Source of the DNA: Candidatus Aminicenantes bacterium UBA6228
GTDB taxonomy: Bacteria > Acidobacteriota > Aminicenantia > Aminicenantales > Saccharicenantaceae
Reading direction: 5' to 3'
Assembly (NCBI GenBank): GCA_002441005.1
Contig: DJWO01000006.1
Coordinates: forward strand, 92,444-156,443
Length of the DNA: 64,000 bases
Below, piece after piece: positions 25,409 to 34,522 of this stretch; position 1 is the stretch's first letter, and each line of letters starts with the position of its first letter. A program made the position numbers and the translations under genes. The notes beneath the pieces are model-generated. The model ran no database searches, was not told the DNA's origin, and was given only the letters and a program-made list of their open reading frames with translations.

Positions 25409-26758
25409 ATGGACAGAAATGAACTCAGGGAGCAGTTAAGAAAAAAGACCGCCAGGCCAGCCCAGCCGGATAAAGTCAAAGAGCTGTGGAAAAATATTGA
25501 GACTGAGGCTGAGCTGAACACCCGTCAGAAATTAGAAAAGCTTCTGGCTCTCTCCAGAAAAAAAGAGCCCGAAAAAAAGGCTGGCTCCGGCCAGGATATT
25601 AACCGGTCGTCATCCAGCCCAGCCCGTCAGCCCTATTTAGTTCTGGAAAATAATTTCAATCTGAGTTCAAGGTATGGCCAGATTCCTATTTCTCTTGGCC
25701 TGAATATCCCGGGCCAGGTGCTTTATCTTCTCAGCCGGGATGAAGCTTTCCAGACTCTTTCACTGGCCGGGTCCATTTTTATTGATCTGGAAACCACCGG
25801 GTTGGCTGGAGGAACTGGCACTATACCTTTCCTCGTTGGCCTGGGCTTTTTTGATCAGCAGGGGTTCAAGATTGTCCAGTTTTTCTTAAATGATCTGGCT
25901 TCAGAATTTAAGATGCTGGAAGAATTAACGGCCCTCCTTCAGGACAAAAAATTCACCTCGGTTATTTCCTATAACGGCAAAGGGTTTGATCTGCCTTTGC
26001 TCGAAACGCGATTTACCCTCAACCGGCTGAGATGTCCTTTATCAGCTTTGCCCCATCTTGATTTTTTATTTTCGGCCAGATATCTCTGGAAGCATAAATA
26101 TGAAAGCTGCCGGCTTTATCATCTGGCCCTGGCCCACCTGGGGGCTGACCGGGCAGAAGATATTCCCTCAGAGGAAATCCCCTGGCGGTATTTCCAGTAT
26201 TTAAGGACCGGCGATTTTTCTTTAGTTGAACCAATTCTCTATCATAATCAGGAAGATATTATGTCCCTCTACGGGGTGGTGGTTGCCGGGGCGCTGGCCG
26301 TCGGGCATAGCCTTGAGAATCAGGAAATGGAAATTGATAGTCTGGAGCTTTTCGGCCTGGGGAAAATCTGGGAAAAAGCCGGTGAAAAAAAGAAATCGGC
26401 TGAACTTTACGAAAAGGCTTTAAGTCAGAAACTACCGGTTGAATTATCGGTCAAGGTTAAGAAGAATTTAGCCCTCTACTTTAAAAGATGTGGTGACTGG
26501 GAGAAATCACTTCAGCTATGGAAAGATCTGAGTCAGAACAGTGATGATCTTGATGCCTGGCGGGAACTGGCCATGTATTATGAGCATCAAGTCAGGCAGC
26601 CAGAAACAGCTCTCAAACTTGCTCTTGACGGGCTGGCTTTATCCCGGGAGATTAACCCTGCTTTTGAGAAAGATTTTGAAAAAAGAATCGACCGGTTGAC
26701 TAAAAAATTGAATGGAGCTGACCGTGGTCAGGGTGAAGGGGAGAAAAGCGGACAATGA
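25409..26758 (+). CDS. YprB-like ribonuclease H-fold exonuclease with C-terminal TPR
   Basis: A 449-residue protein. After a basic N-terminal region comes an RNase H-like exonuclease domain: FIDLETTGLAGGTGTIPFLVG (DxE metal site), ISYNGKGFDLPLLETRF, HLDFLFSAR and HNQEDIMSLYGVV (late Asp). The C-terminal 110 residues look like TPR repeats (KSAELYEKALSQKLP, WEKSLQLWKDLSQNS). YprB-type proteins are predicted 3'-5' nucleases acting on DNA or RNA, but substrate is not proven. The next gene begins at its stop (ATGA overlap), implying cotranslation. Confidence 0.85.
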   Translation: MDRNELREQLRKKTARPAQPDKVKELWKNIETEAELNTRQKLEKLLALSRKKEPEKKAGSGQDINRSSSSPARQPYLVLENNFNLSSRYGQIPISLGLNIPGQVLYLLSRDEAFQTLSLAGSIFIDLETTGLAGGTGTIPFLVGLGFFDQQGFKIVQFFLNDLASEFKMLEELTALLQDKKFTSVISYNGKGFDLPLLETRFTLNRLRCPLSALPHLDFLFSARYLWKHKYESCRLYHLALAHLGADRAEDIPSEEIPWRYFQYLRTGDFSLVEPILYHNQEDIMSLYGVVVAGALAVGHSLENQEMEIDSLELFGLGKIWEKAGEKKKSAELYEKALSQKLPVELSVKVKKNLALYFKRCGDWEKSLQLWKDLSQNSDDLDAWRELAMYYEHQVRQPETALKLALDGLALSREINPAFEKDFEKRIDRLTKKLNGADRGQGEGEKSGQ

Positions 26759-27756
26759 GAGCCATGGTTCTCGGTGAATTTGGCCGGGTTGAGAACAGCC
26801 CGCTGAAGTTAAAGGAAGTCAGGCCTCCTGAGCCAGGACCAGATCAACTTCTAATCCGGATATCATATTGCGGCGTCTGTCATACTGATTTGCATACAGT
26901 TGAGGGAGAACTGCCAGCAGTGCAACTGCCAAGAATTCCTGGCCACCAAATCGTTGGGCGGGTAGAAAAGACCGGGGAAAGGGTTTCGCTCTTTAAAACC
27001 GGAGAGAGAGCTGGCTGTGCCTGGCTTTATCACGGCTGCGGTCACTGCCGTTTCTGTTTAAGTCACAGGGAAAATCTATGTCCGGAAGCTAAATTTACAG
27101 GTTATGATGTTGACGGCGGTTACGCTGAACTGATAGTTGTGCCAGAATCTTTTGCTTATAAATTGCCAGAAAATTTTTCCGACGAGCAAGCTGCTCCTCT
27201 GCTCTGTGCTGGCATCATCGGCTACCGCTCCTTGAGGTTGAGCGGGCTGCTGCCGGGCGAGAAACTGGGGCTTTTTGGCTTTGGAGCTTCAGCTCATGTG
27301 ACTGTTCAGGTGGCGGTCAGCCAGGGGGCCAGGGTCTATGTTTTTTCCAGGAAAAAAGAGCACAGGGAACAGGCTCTAAAGCTGGGGGCGGCCTGGGCAG
27401 GCCAGCCTGAAGAGGATCCACCGGTTAAACTCCAGGCGGCCATTGTCTTTGCGCCAGCCGGGCAGGTAGCCCGCCGGGCATTAGAGGTAGTAGATAGAGG
27501 AGGGACAGTAGCTTTGGCCGGCATCTACCTCAGTCCGGTACCCGAACTTGATTATGAAAAGCATCTTTATTATGAGAAGACATTGAGAAGTGTAGCCAAT
27601 GCCACCCGCCAGGATGGAGTGGAATTTTTGAAAATAGCCGGAGAGATTCCGGTCAAAACCGAAGTTCAAATCTTTCCTTTAGAAAAGGCGAATGAAGCTC
27701 TGGCGGCGGTCAAACACAGCCAGATCAATGGGGCGGCCGTCCTTAAAATCAGTTAA
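26755..27756 (+). CDS. Zinc-dependent alcohol dehydrogenase
   Basis: A 333-residue medium-chain dehydrogenase. GVCHTDLHTVEGELP contains the catalytic zinc Cys and HQIVGRV the nearby His. The structural zinc loop is CAWLYHGCGHCRFC...LC (four cysteines), and GLFGFGASAH in the middle is the NAD(P) Rossmann loop. It probably oxidises alcohols or reduces aldehydes in the cytoplasm; the length and order suit the zinc-binding alcohol dehydrogenase family of about 330 residues. It overlaps the exonuclease gene by 4 bases. The functional link with that nuclease is unclear. Confidence 0.9.
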   Translation: MRAMVLGEFGRVENSPLKLKEVRPPEPGPDQLLIRISYCGVCHTDLHTVEGELPAVQLPRIPGHQIVGRVEKTGERVSLFKTGERAGCAWLYHGCGHCRFCLSHRENLCPEAKFTGYDVDGGYAELIVVPESFAYKLPENFSDEQAAPLLCAGIIGYRSLRLSGLLPGEKLGLFGFGASAHVTVQVAVSQGARVYVFSRKKEHREQALKLGAAWAGQPEEDPPVKLQAAIVFAPAGQVARRALEVVDRGGTVALAGIYLSPVPELDYEKHLYYEKTLRSVANATRQDGVEFLKIAGEIPVKTEVQIFPLEKANEALAAVKHSQINGAAVLKIS

Positions 27757-27831
27757 GGTCTGATTTCAGGGCAGCCCCGCCTGGTTGAAAAAATTGATCT
27801 CTTAAGTTAATATTATTCAAGTTAATTCCAT

Positions 27832-27905
27832 GCGCCCGTAGCTCAGTTGGATAGAGCGTCTGACTACGAATCAGAAGGCCGCAGGTTCGAGCCCTGTCGG
27901 GCGCA
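27832..27905 (+). tRNA. tRNA-Arg (anticodon ACG)
   Basis: A 74-base cloverleaf: acceptor stem GCGCCCG / CGGGCGC, D-arm GCTC...GAGC, anticodon arm TCTGA CTACGAA TCAGA with anticodon ACG (A34, becoming inosine in bacteria), T-arm GCAGG TTCGAGC CCTGT, discriminator base A. No CCA is encoded; the next bases are GGT. No gene-interrupting element is seen beside it. Confidence 0.97.
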
Positions 27906-27985
27906 GGTTTTTCTTTGAGACCAAATTATTGACGGCTCTAATAATTTAGTGAGCCTTAAAATTATTTCTGCCTTGATCAGGAAAT

Positions 27986-28660
27986 ATGACTGAAATTAAA
28001 AGCCTATTATTACTCGGGCCGCCTGGAGCCGGTAAAAGCCCTTTTAGCCAGTATCTTAGCCGCCAGACAACAGGCGGTGGCCATTTTCTGTCTTTTGATT
28101 TTGGTCAGGAATTAAGGGACATCCTTAACCACAGGCAGAAAGAGGTTATGCCCGGTGAAAAGGACCGCCAGCTTGAAACTTCCTACAGCCGGCCAGAGAT
28201 AATCCGCATCCGGCAGTCAGTGGGGAAGGCTGTTCTTTTTGAGGAGCAGGACCGGGAGCTGGCCCGGAAGATCTTGAAAAATTTTCTGAACAGAAACAAG
28301 CCATCAGCAGAAGATATTCTGGTTTTAAATGGTTTGCCCCGCCACCAGGCTCAAGTGGCCTGGCTAAAAGGACTGGCCAGGATTGTTCTGGCTGTTAACC
28401 TTGATTGTCCCGAAGAAATATCAATCAAAAGAATACTGGCCAATCTTGATGGCGAGCGCCAGGGACGGTCAGATGACCTTCCGGCTATCATCAGTCAGCG
28501 CTACCGTCTCTATGAAGAGAGGACGAAGCCTCTCATTGACTTTTTGAGAGAGAAGGAAATTCCGGTCTTGAATTTGTCTGTTGATGAGGCCACCAGGCCG
28601 GAAGATCTATTTGAAGAATTTAGCCGGAGCGAGATTTTTAACCGCCTGATCAGCGATTAG
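27986..28660 (+). CDS. Adenylate-kinase-like nucleoside monophosphate kinase
   Basis: A 224-residue P-loop kinase. The Walker A site is LLGPPGAGKSPFSQYLSRQ (typical adenylate kinases read GKGT here). NMP-site pattern QELRDILNHR, LVLNGLPRHQAQVAWL corresponds to the DGxPR region, and RYRLYEERTKPLIDFL matches the end of adenylate kinases. It lacks the long lid with four zinc cysteines seen in many homologues. It transfers phosphate between ATP and an NMP in the cytoplasm. The departures from GKGT and DGFPR mean substrate could differ from AMP. Its end overlaps the convergent DUF1015 gene by 11 bases. Confidence 0.78.
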   Translation: MTEIKSLLLLGPPGAGKSPFSQYLSRQTTGGGHFLSFDFGQELRDILNHRQKEVMPGEKDRQLETSYSRPEIIRIRQSVGKAVLFEEQDRELARKILKNFLNRNKPSAEDILVLNGLPRHQAQVAWLKGLARIVLAVNLDCPEEISIKRILANLDGERQGRSDDLPAIISQRYRLYEERTKPLIDFLREKEIPVLNLSVDEATRPEDLFEEFSRSEIFNRLISD

Positions 28661-29996
28661 TTAATTTCCTGCCCTCCAGATAAAAGCGCTTTTCCCAGGC
28701 TTCCCCCATGGAAAAAGTTTTCCTGGGCAGGGCCCCATCAAGAATTACTGTTGGGAAAAGCTCATTTTTCTCCAGAGCTGGAAGATAGATACCAGCGTTA
28801 TTCTCATTTCTCCTGACCAGCTGCCAGAGAGAATCATCGCCATGGACATAATCAAGTCCTTGGGCTTTTTGGTCTCCTATGAATTTGTCCAGAAAAGGCT
28901 GGATAGTGCCGACGGTCAAATTGGAAGAAGGTTTTAAGAATCTGATCAGTTTAAAGGTATTCTTTAAGACCACTCCGGCCAGCTGTTCTTTCTTTTTTCT
29001 GGCATTAATCGCTTTTTTCAGATCTTCATAAGACTTCTCGGTGGAGATTTCAACCGGCCTCTGGAAAAATAACTCAAGTTCGTCTTCCAGACCGGCTGGA
29101 TTCTTGATTTCAAATAGAATCCGGTGAATGGGTTCAAAGGCCAGGGCTTCATCGTGAAGATTAACTATTTCTACCAGCGCATAACGCAAAGGAGAATGAT
29201 TTAATTCCTGCTGGTTATGGCTGGCAGCTTTAGCCTTTTCCCAGATGGTTTTAGCCGTGGCCAGCGAATGGTTGCCATCACCAACGGCGAACAGAAGCAG
29301 GGGAGTCTCAGAAGGAACCTTATATCTCTGGCTGAAGTTTTTTTGATCAGCCAGCTCAGTCAGCCGGGCAAAGATTTCCTCCTCAACTTTCGGCTGATTG
29401 ATAAGATATCCTCTTAGCCGCCCGGAGCCAAACATCAGTTCAAAATCATATAGCGGCATAAAATTCTGTTTATGCTGACTGGCCGGTCCCAGGACTGCAT
29501 TTTCCGGGTCATCAATGAGCATCATGATATGAGGCAGCTCCAGTTCTGCCCCTTCTCTGATTTGTACCCGGGGGGGAATTCTCTCCAGAATAGTTCCCTC
29601 AGTTGCCCGGATCAGGCTCTTAGCCTGAGGACGAAAATCATATTTCTCCAGGTCAACGGCCAGGAGCAGGCCTTTCCTCCAGCCGTGAGCTGTTTCTCTC
29701 TCAACATAAATGATCCCTTCTGCCTGCCTGAAAATCCCGGCCGAAAGATACTCACTCATCTGGCTTTTGATCTTCTTAATTCTGACCTCTTTATCAGGAG
29801 CGTTAAGATAAACTTCCGGGTAAATAAGATGAAAAGTGGAAGGAGCAGAACCAACCAGGGCGGCCACCCTTTCCCAGTATTCAGGCTCTGAGGTGAATTG
29901 ATCGCAGGCAATGACCGACCAGCGTTTTAAATCCAGGTTTTCAACCGGGAGCAGAATATCAGCTTTAGCCACTCCCAGAGATTCAAAAACTTTCAT
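28650..29996 (-). CDS. DUF1015 family protein
   Basis: A 448-residue protein of the DUF1015 family (family recognised from ADILLPVENLD, VIACDQFTSEPEYWERV and VGDGNHSLATAKTIWE). The DGNHS element resembles the DGHHR-like motif of ParB/sulfiredoxin-fold enzymes, some of which (SerK type) use nucleotides to phosphorylate serine, but no activity is assigned here. The ATG at 29996 is favoured over a TTG at 30014 because AAAGGA lies about eight bases upstream. Cytoplasmic, no signal peptide. It converges with the adenylate-kinase-like gene. Confidence 0.8.
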   Translation of the reverse strand: MKVFESLGVAKADILLPVENLDLKRWSVIACDQFTSEPEYWERVAALVGSAPSTFHLIYPEVYLNAPDKEVRIKKIKSQMSEYLSAGIFRQAEGIIYVERETAHGWRKGLLLAVDLEKYDFRPQAKSLIRATEGTILERIPPRVQIREGAELELPHIMMLIDDPENAVLGPASQHKQNFMPLYDFELMFGSGRLRGYLINQPKVEEEIFARLTELADQKNFSQRYKVPSETPLLLFAVGDGNHSLATAKTIWEKAKAASHNQQELNHSPLRYALVEIVNLHDEALAFEPIHRILFEIKNPAGLEDELELFFQRPVEISTEKSYEDLKKAINARKKKEQLAGVVLKNTFKLIRFLKPSSNLTVGTIQPFLDKFIGDQKAQGLDYVHGDDSLWQLVRRNENNAGIYLPALEKNELFPTVILDGALPRKTFSMGEAWEKRFYLEGRKLTNR

Positions 29997-30211
29997 GCTA
30001 ATTATCCTTTCCAATCAAAAGACAAGAAAGTTTTATACAACAAGCCAGCTGCTTTTTCAATCCAGGAAGCCTTCCTGGTTGTATTAAAATTGAAACCTGG
30101 CTTTGATCTTTGGGCGGGGGCAGCAGGTTAAGCTGCTTTATTTTTCAGGCGGGAGGAGCTGCCCCGGGCTTAGTCTGACCCGTATGCTCATAGCCGGACA
30201 GGCCGTCATGG

Positions 30212-30240
30212 TTGACAAAAAGTCATTATTTAACTATAAG
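30212..30240 (+). promoter_or_regulatory. Promoter of the acyl-CoA dehydrogenase gene
   Basis: TTGACA at 30212-30217 and TATAAG at 30235-30240, exactly 17 bases apart, give a strong sigma-70-like promoter. It also shows that an ORF start at 30212 cannot be real. Confidence 0.7.
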
Positions 30241-30292
30241 AAAACCTTATTGCCAGGAAGGATTAAGAAGATTTTTTATAGAGAGGTGCAAG

Positions 30293-31447
30293 GTGATTTC
30301 TTTCGAATTAACCGAGGAACAAAAAGCCCTTCAGGAGATGGCCCATTCCTTTGCTGAAAAGGAAATGAGGCCCAAGTCTGCTTATTATGACCGCGAGGAA
30401 AAATTTCCTGAAGATGTGATGCAAAAAGCTTTCGAAGCAGGATTTTTAACCTGTAATGTCCCCATAGAATATGGCGGCGGTGGTTTATCAGATCTCGAGA
30501 TGGCCATCATTTCAGAAGAACTGGCCTGGGGGTGTCCAGGGATGTATACCACCATGATGGCCAATTCTCTGGCTTTCACTCCGATTATTCTCTACGGCCA
30601 GGAAGAACAGAAAAAGAAATTTTTGACTCCTTTTACCCAAAAAATGGGTTTTGCCTCTTATTGCCTGACGGAAAGGGAAGCTGGCTCCGATACTTCCGCT
30701 ATTAAGACTCTGGCCCGTAAAGACGGCTCTGATTACCTCATCAATGGTTCTAAATGTTTCATCACCAATGGTGGGGTGGCCAGCTTATATGTGGTTTTTG
30801 CCAATGCTGCGCCCCAGAAGGGGCCGAGAGGGCTGACTGCCTTTATCATTCCTAAGGAGACTCCGGGTATTACTATTGGCAAGATTGAAGACAAAATGGG
30901 GCAACGGGCTTCGAATACGGCCGAGATATTTTTTGAAGATGTCCGGGTTCCGGCTGAAAATATTCTGGGCAAGGTCGGCCAGGGATTTCTGATCGCCATG
31001 AGAACTTTCGACCGGACAAGGGCGGCTGTCGGGGCGGCCGGAGTCGGGCTGGCCAGAGCGGCTCTGGAGTCTGCCGTCGAATATTCTAAGACCAGGATTC
31101 AATTTGGCCAGCCAATAGCCACTTTCGAGGCTACAGCCTTTAAGATTGCTCAAATGGCAACCGAGCTGGAAGCAGCCAGGTTGCTGGTCTGGAAAGCTGC
31201 CTGGCTGGTCGACCAGGGCCTGCCATGTGGTCTGAATTCGGCTATGGCCAAATGTTTTGGCTCGGACCTGGCCATGAAAGTCTCGCTTGAAGCCCTGCAG
31301 ATTTTTGGTGGTTATGGCTACATGAAAGACTATCCCATTGAAAAGCTGGTCAGAGATGCCAAGTTGCTTCAAATTTATGAAGGAACGAATGAAATCCAGA
31401 GGTTAGTCATTTCGCGGGAAGTTATCGGGCCGATAATTCAGAAATAA
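30293..31447 (+). CDS. Acyl-CoA dehydrogenase
   Basis: A 384-residue FAD enzyme that makes the alpha-beta double bond in an acyl-CoA. The start ISFELTEEQKALQEMAHSFA is typical. YCLTEREAGSDTSAIKT and FITNGG mark the FAD/substrate site, and GYGYMKDYPIEKLVRDAKLLQIYEGTNEIQ carries the catalytic glutamate (in IYEGTNE). A GTG at 30293 is chosen as start, since GAGAGG lies six bases upstream and the promoter ends at 30240. A frame extending 27 residues upstream is rejected. It is a single gene with no electron-transfer flavoprotein genes nearby. Confidence 0.93.
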   Translation: MISFELTEEQKALQEMAHSFAEKEMRPKSAYYDREEKFPEDVMQKAFEAGFLTCNVPIEYGGGGLSDLEMAIISEELAWGCPGMYTTMMANSLAFTPIILYGQEEQKKKFLTPFTQKMGFASYCLTEREAGSDTSAIKTLARKDGSDYLINGSKCFITNGGVASLYVVFANAAPQKGPRGLTAFIIPKETPGITIGKIEDKMGQRASNTAEIFFEDVRVPAENILGKVGQGFLIAMRTFDRTRAAVGAAGVGLARAALESAVEYSKTRIQFGQPIATFEATAFKIAQMATELEAARLLVWKAAWLVDQGLPCGLNSAMAKCFGSDLAMKVSLEALQIFGGYGYMKDYPIEKLVRDAKLLQIYEGTNEIQRLVISREVIGPIIQK

Positions 31448-31603
31448 GACTGGAACAGCTCAAAGCTGCTACCTCTAATCGGTCTCCAGAAAATCATTTT
31501 TCCACCCGCCCGCGATGTGCGTCTTTTACCTTCTATCTGGCTGGATATCCGGCCTTTATTTAAGCCAGGCTAAATGATTATCGATTTTCAATTTTAAGGA
31601 TAT

Positions 31604-31628
31604 AAAAAAAGGGACCCTCTCGGGTCCC
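31604..31628 (-). terminator. Rho-independent terminator after exbD-like gene
   Basis: Perfect 7-base stem GGGACCC / GGGTCCC (31611-31628, loop TCTC), followed on the minus strand by seven T (31610-31604). Confidence 0.85.
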
Positions 31629-31677
31629 TCATCTTATCAAGCTAAAACCTAACGGGACTTGATATGTTTATAAAATC

Positions 31678-32067
31678 TTACTCTTCAAAGAGTTCAGGGA
31701 TGATGGCCAGAGTCTCAACTCCAGCGCCTTTGCAGATATCCATGACTTCCATCACTTTGCTAAAAGGAACCTTAGCATCAGCTCTGATGAAAATGGTCTT
31801 ATCCTGACGGGCAGCATATTGACGGCGTAACTCTTCCAGCAACAACCTTAATTCCAGCGGATTTCTCTGAAGTTCTACCTGATCGTTTTTCTTGACAGTC
31901 AAAACAATGACATTGGGATCCTGACCAGTTTTAGAATCAGAAGTCTGGACTTCCGGCAACTTTACATCAATTCCGAGTTGAACCATTGGGGTTATGACCA
32001 TAAAGATAATTAACAGAACGAGTAAGACGTCACACAGGGGGACGACATTGGGTTCAGCTTTCGCCAT
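31678..32067 (-). CDS. ExbD/TolR family biopolymer transport protein
   Basis: A 129-residue inner-membrane protein. A short cytoplasmic start (MAKAEPNVVPLCDVLLVLLI) is followed by one transmembrane helix carrying the Asp13 in LCDVLL, the family's proton-path aspartate. The periplasmic domain follows (VKLPEVQTSD to ALAIIPELFEE). ExbD couples proton flow to a TonB- or Tol-like system together with an ExbB/TolQ partner, which is not in this window. Its own strong promoter and terminator make it a single-gene unit. Confidence 0.88.
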   Translation of the reverse strand: MAKAEPNVVPLCDVLLVLLIIFMVITPMVQLGIDVKLPEVQTSDSKTGQDPNVIVLTVKKNDQVELQRNPLELRLLLEELRRQYAARQDKTIFIRADAKVPFSKVMEVMDICKGAGVETLAIIPELFEE

Positions 32068-32096
32068 ACTCTCCTCCTTAAATATCTTAGATTGAG

Positions 32097-32125
32097 ATTT
32101 TATTGAAAAAACTTAGCTTTGTCAA
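32097..32125 (-). promoter_or_regulatory. Promoter of the exbD-like gene
   Basis: Minus-strand TTGACA (32125-32120) and TAAAAT (32102-32097), 17 bases apart; GGAGGAG then precedes the ATG at 32067. Confidence 0.7.
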
Positions 32126-32232
32126 ATGGCTTTTGGCCTGAATTGACAAAAATTTTTAACTCGCCCCGAATCTCAGGCCTTTATAAAGAAAAATCACTGG
32201 GGCCATTGTTTTCTAAAATAACTCTGGCCAGT

Positions 32233-32634
32233 CTATTGCAGTGTCTTTAAAGCCCTACTGTTATTACTGGTTTTAAAGACCAGTAAAGTCCGGCCAGCCC
32301 CGGCTGATGATCCATAAGAATATCGGATATCAATAATGGCACTGGCCAGCAGCGCGCCTATTTCTGCTCCGACGCCAATCCGGTCGTCAACTTCGACGGT
32401 GATAACCCTGGCAGTTTTTATCTTAAAGCCAAGTGAACGCAGAGCCGACTCAGCTTTTTTATAATCTGAGGTGACCAGATTAAATTGACCCTTTTCTTGA
32501 TGTTTTTCTGACAGAACGCAATAGGCCCGCAAATTAATGCCGGCATTAGCTAAGGTTCCCAGCACCCGTCCGAAAATTCCGGGTTCATTTGGTGTCGTGA
32601 CCTGGAGTTCAATTTCTTCCCGAACAATGTTCAC
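32233..32634 (-). CDS. ACT-domain protein
   Basis: A 133-residue protein with two ACT-like units: VTTPNEPGIFGRVLGTLANAGINLRAYC and VEVDDRIGVGAEIGALLASAIIDIRYSY. ACT domains bind amino acids or other small ligands to regulate enzymes. It contains no catalytic domain and is not beside an obvious target. The start is a GTG at 32634 with a GGAAGGAG site seven bases upstream. It is a short stand-alone regulator, probably cytoplasmic; the ligand is unknown. Confidence 0.85.
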   Translation of the reverse strand: MNIVREEIELQVTTPNEPGIFGRVLGTLANAGINLRAYCVLSEKHQEKGQFNLVTSDYKKAESALRSLGFKIKTARVITVEVDDRIGVGAEIGALLASAIIDIRYSYGSSAGAGRTLLVFKTSNNSRALKTLQ

Positions 32635-32825
32635 TTTTCATCTCCTTCCAAAATCTTACTGCCAACTTTTCTAACCAGTTAAATCTTAAACTGAACGACC
32701 TTACCTTAAGCAGATTGATACCTGGTCAACCTAACCAGTGACGTTTAAAATTTATTTTAACAAATCGCCAAGAAAAAATGAAGATATTTGCTTTTGTCAT
32801 CAGCTAGCCTGAAAGAAATTTTCTA

Positions 32826-32867
32826 TTGACAATCAGAACTATTTGGTTTATTGATTGATTAATCAAT
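32826..32867 (+). promoter_or_regulatory. Putative promoter and palindrome before first PKD-barrel gene
   Basis: TTGACA at 32826-32831 and a weak -10-like TTATTGA stretch 16-18 bases on. A perfect 14-base palindrome ATTGATTAATCAAT (32854-32867) sits between this promoter and the GGAGG site, possibly an operator. Confidence 0.4.
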
Positions 32868-32885
32868 ATCTTATGGAGGTTTGAG

Positions 32886-34346
32886 ATGTCTGGCAAGAGA
32901 TCAAAATTGCTGGTTGCGTTCTGCCTTATTCTTTTCCTGGTTGTGGGAGCCACGGCTGAGGTCAAGAAAATTAAGAGTATGGGAAGCTATACTTTTGTTC
33001 GCATCAAAGGAAGCATCCCGACTCCAGAGGTCATGAAAATGCTGGCCGACCGCTATGCCGGTGATATCAAATATGGCTTTGACCAGGCTGGCTATGGCGA
33101 CATCTATCTGGCCTTTATTGACCAGTTAAAGAGTGCTCAGTTTGAAGATACGACCTGGAATATCGGGGAAACTGTAAAATGGATGCTCTTCCGCTCGCAG
33201 GGAAAAATCAAGGTAACCGGCCCGCTGGAATGGGCCGGCAAAAAACCACTTGAGGTCTTTGCAGTCAAAGTCAAAAAAGGATTTAAGACCTATACCTTTA
33301 TTATCCCCAAGCCTTGCGGGAATATTGCCCTGCGCGATGAAATAGAAGAAATCCCTGAGGCAGTCTGCAGTCTTAAAGTAACTCCGGCCAAAGCCAATAT
33401 TAACGATCCAATTACAGTTGATATGAGCGGCAGCCAATATGCGAAAAGCCTTAAAGTTGAAATTATTGATAAACAGGGAAATAAAGTCTTGAGCAAAGAT
33501 TTGACGCCGGAAGCAGCCCGATGGCAGACCAAGCTTGATAAGCCCGGACAGTATGTTTTCAGGGGAACAGCCATTAACCTGGAAGATAAGCCTTCGGCTA
33601 ATAAGTGCGAGAGCGGCGTCTACATTAATTTCCCTCCAGTTGCTCAGGTTGTGCCTAATTGCTTGAATTGCCGCGAATATGTCGGACGTCCCTTGACTTT
33701 CGATGCCTCGGGCTCAACCGATCAGGATGGAGAGGTAACCAGAGTTGTCTTTGAACTTACCGACAGCAATGGACAGGTTGTAGATTCCTCGGCAGTTACT
33801 CAAAAGCCTTATATCTGGGAGAAGACTCTTTATAAGCCAGGCGATTATACTGTTTCTGTTACTGCTCATGACAATGATGGGGCCTCATCAGTTTCCACTT
33901 CGGAGTCGAGAAAGACAATCAAAGTCACCAGGAAGACCCTGTTCGTAGCGGCTGAAGCCGGGCCTTTACTGGCTCACGGTTCCTATACGGGTTTCGCCTT
34001 TGTCCGGACCGGAATGTTTATCTGGCTGAGGCCTGATAAGACCAGTCTGACTTTTACCAGCGGTGCGGCCGTTCCCCTTAAAGGTGCTCCCTGGAAAGCT
34101 GCTATAACGACCAACCTCTTGGGCAATATCCACTTCGGAAAAGCTTTCTTAGGTCTGGGGGCAGGCTTTATGACCAAAGAAAGGTCTGACCGTAAAACTG
34201 GAGTTGATGGATTGGGCCAGCTGGGCGTTACTTTATCAAATAGTTATTTCAGCCTGTGGCAGCTCTATTTTGAATTCCGTGTTCCTATTGGCAGATCATT
34301 CTCGGATTGCCACAAGATGGCCGTCGGGCTAAGATATAACTTTTAA
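32886..34346 (+). CDS. PKD/Ig-domain protein with C-terminal barrel-like region, copy 1
   Basis: A 486-residue exported protein. An N-terminal signal peptide (ending about GATAEV) is followed by a conserved region (KKIKSMGSYTFVRIKG, VMKMLADRYAGDIKYGF, FEDTTWNIGETVKWMLFRS). Two Ig/PKD-like modules follow (ANINDPITVDMSGSQYAK and RPLTFDASGSTDQDGEVTRV). The last 130 residues have alternating beta strands and end in GLRYNF, the terminal Phe typical of outer-membrane barrels. Extracellular or outer-membrane location is likely; function unknown. A closely similar copy follows directly. GGAGG lies upstream of the ATG. Confidence 0.8.
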   Translation: MSGKRSKLLVAFCLILFLVVGATAEVKKIKSMGSYTFVRIKGSIPTPEVMKMLADRYAGDIKYGFDQAGYGDIYLAFIDQLKSAQFEDTTWNIGETVKWMLFRSQGKIKVTGPLEWAGKKPLEVFAVKVKKGFKTYTFIIPKPCGNIALRDEIEEIPEAVCSLKVTPAKANINDPITVDMSGSQYAKSLKVEIIDKQGNKVLSKDLTPEAARWQTKLDKPGQYVFRGTAINLEDKPSANKCESGVYINFPPVAQVVPNCLNCREYVGRPLTFDASGSTDQDGEVTRVVFELTDSNGQVVDSSAVTQKPYIWEKTLYKPGDYTVSVTAHDNDGASSVSTSESRKTIKVTRKTLFVAAEAGPLLAHGSYTGFAFVRTGMFIWLRPDKTSLTFTSGAAVPLKGAPWKAAITTNLLGNIHFGKAFLGLGAGFMTKERSDRKTGVDGLGQLGVTLSNSYFSLWQLYFEFRVPIGRSFSDCHKMAVGLRYNF

Positions 34347-34460
34347 AAACAGTCAGATTTGATTTTTAACCAGAAAGGTTTAACCAGAGTAACCGGTCCA
34401 GCCAGGTTTTTAAGCTGAATTGGCGGTATTATAAAATTCTGGTAATCTTGCCTCATTTTC

Positions 34461-34489
34461 TTGACAACAGGTCAAGTTTCCTATTTAAT
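34461..34489 (+). promoter_or_regulatory. Promoter of second PKD-barrel gene
   Basis: TTGACA at 34461-34466 and TTTAAT at 34484-34489, 17 bases apart. AGGAGG precedes the ATG at 34523. Confidence 0.65.
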
Positions 34490-34522
34490 TAAGGGGTCAG
34501 AAAATTTACAGGAGGTGCATGA

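Noticed and set aside
30212..30292. N-terminal extension of the acyl-CoA dehydrogenase
   Set aside because: It would start inside the -35 box of a strong promoter; the GTG at 30293 with an SD site is preferred.
30785..31372. 195-residue minus-strand frame inside the acyl-CoA dehydrogenase gene
   Set aside because: It is opposite a clearly conserved enzyme and has no family match by eye, so it is a shadow.
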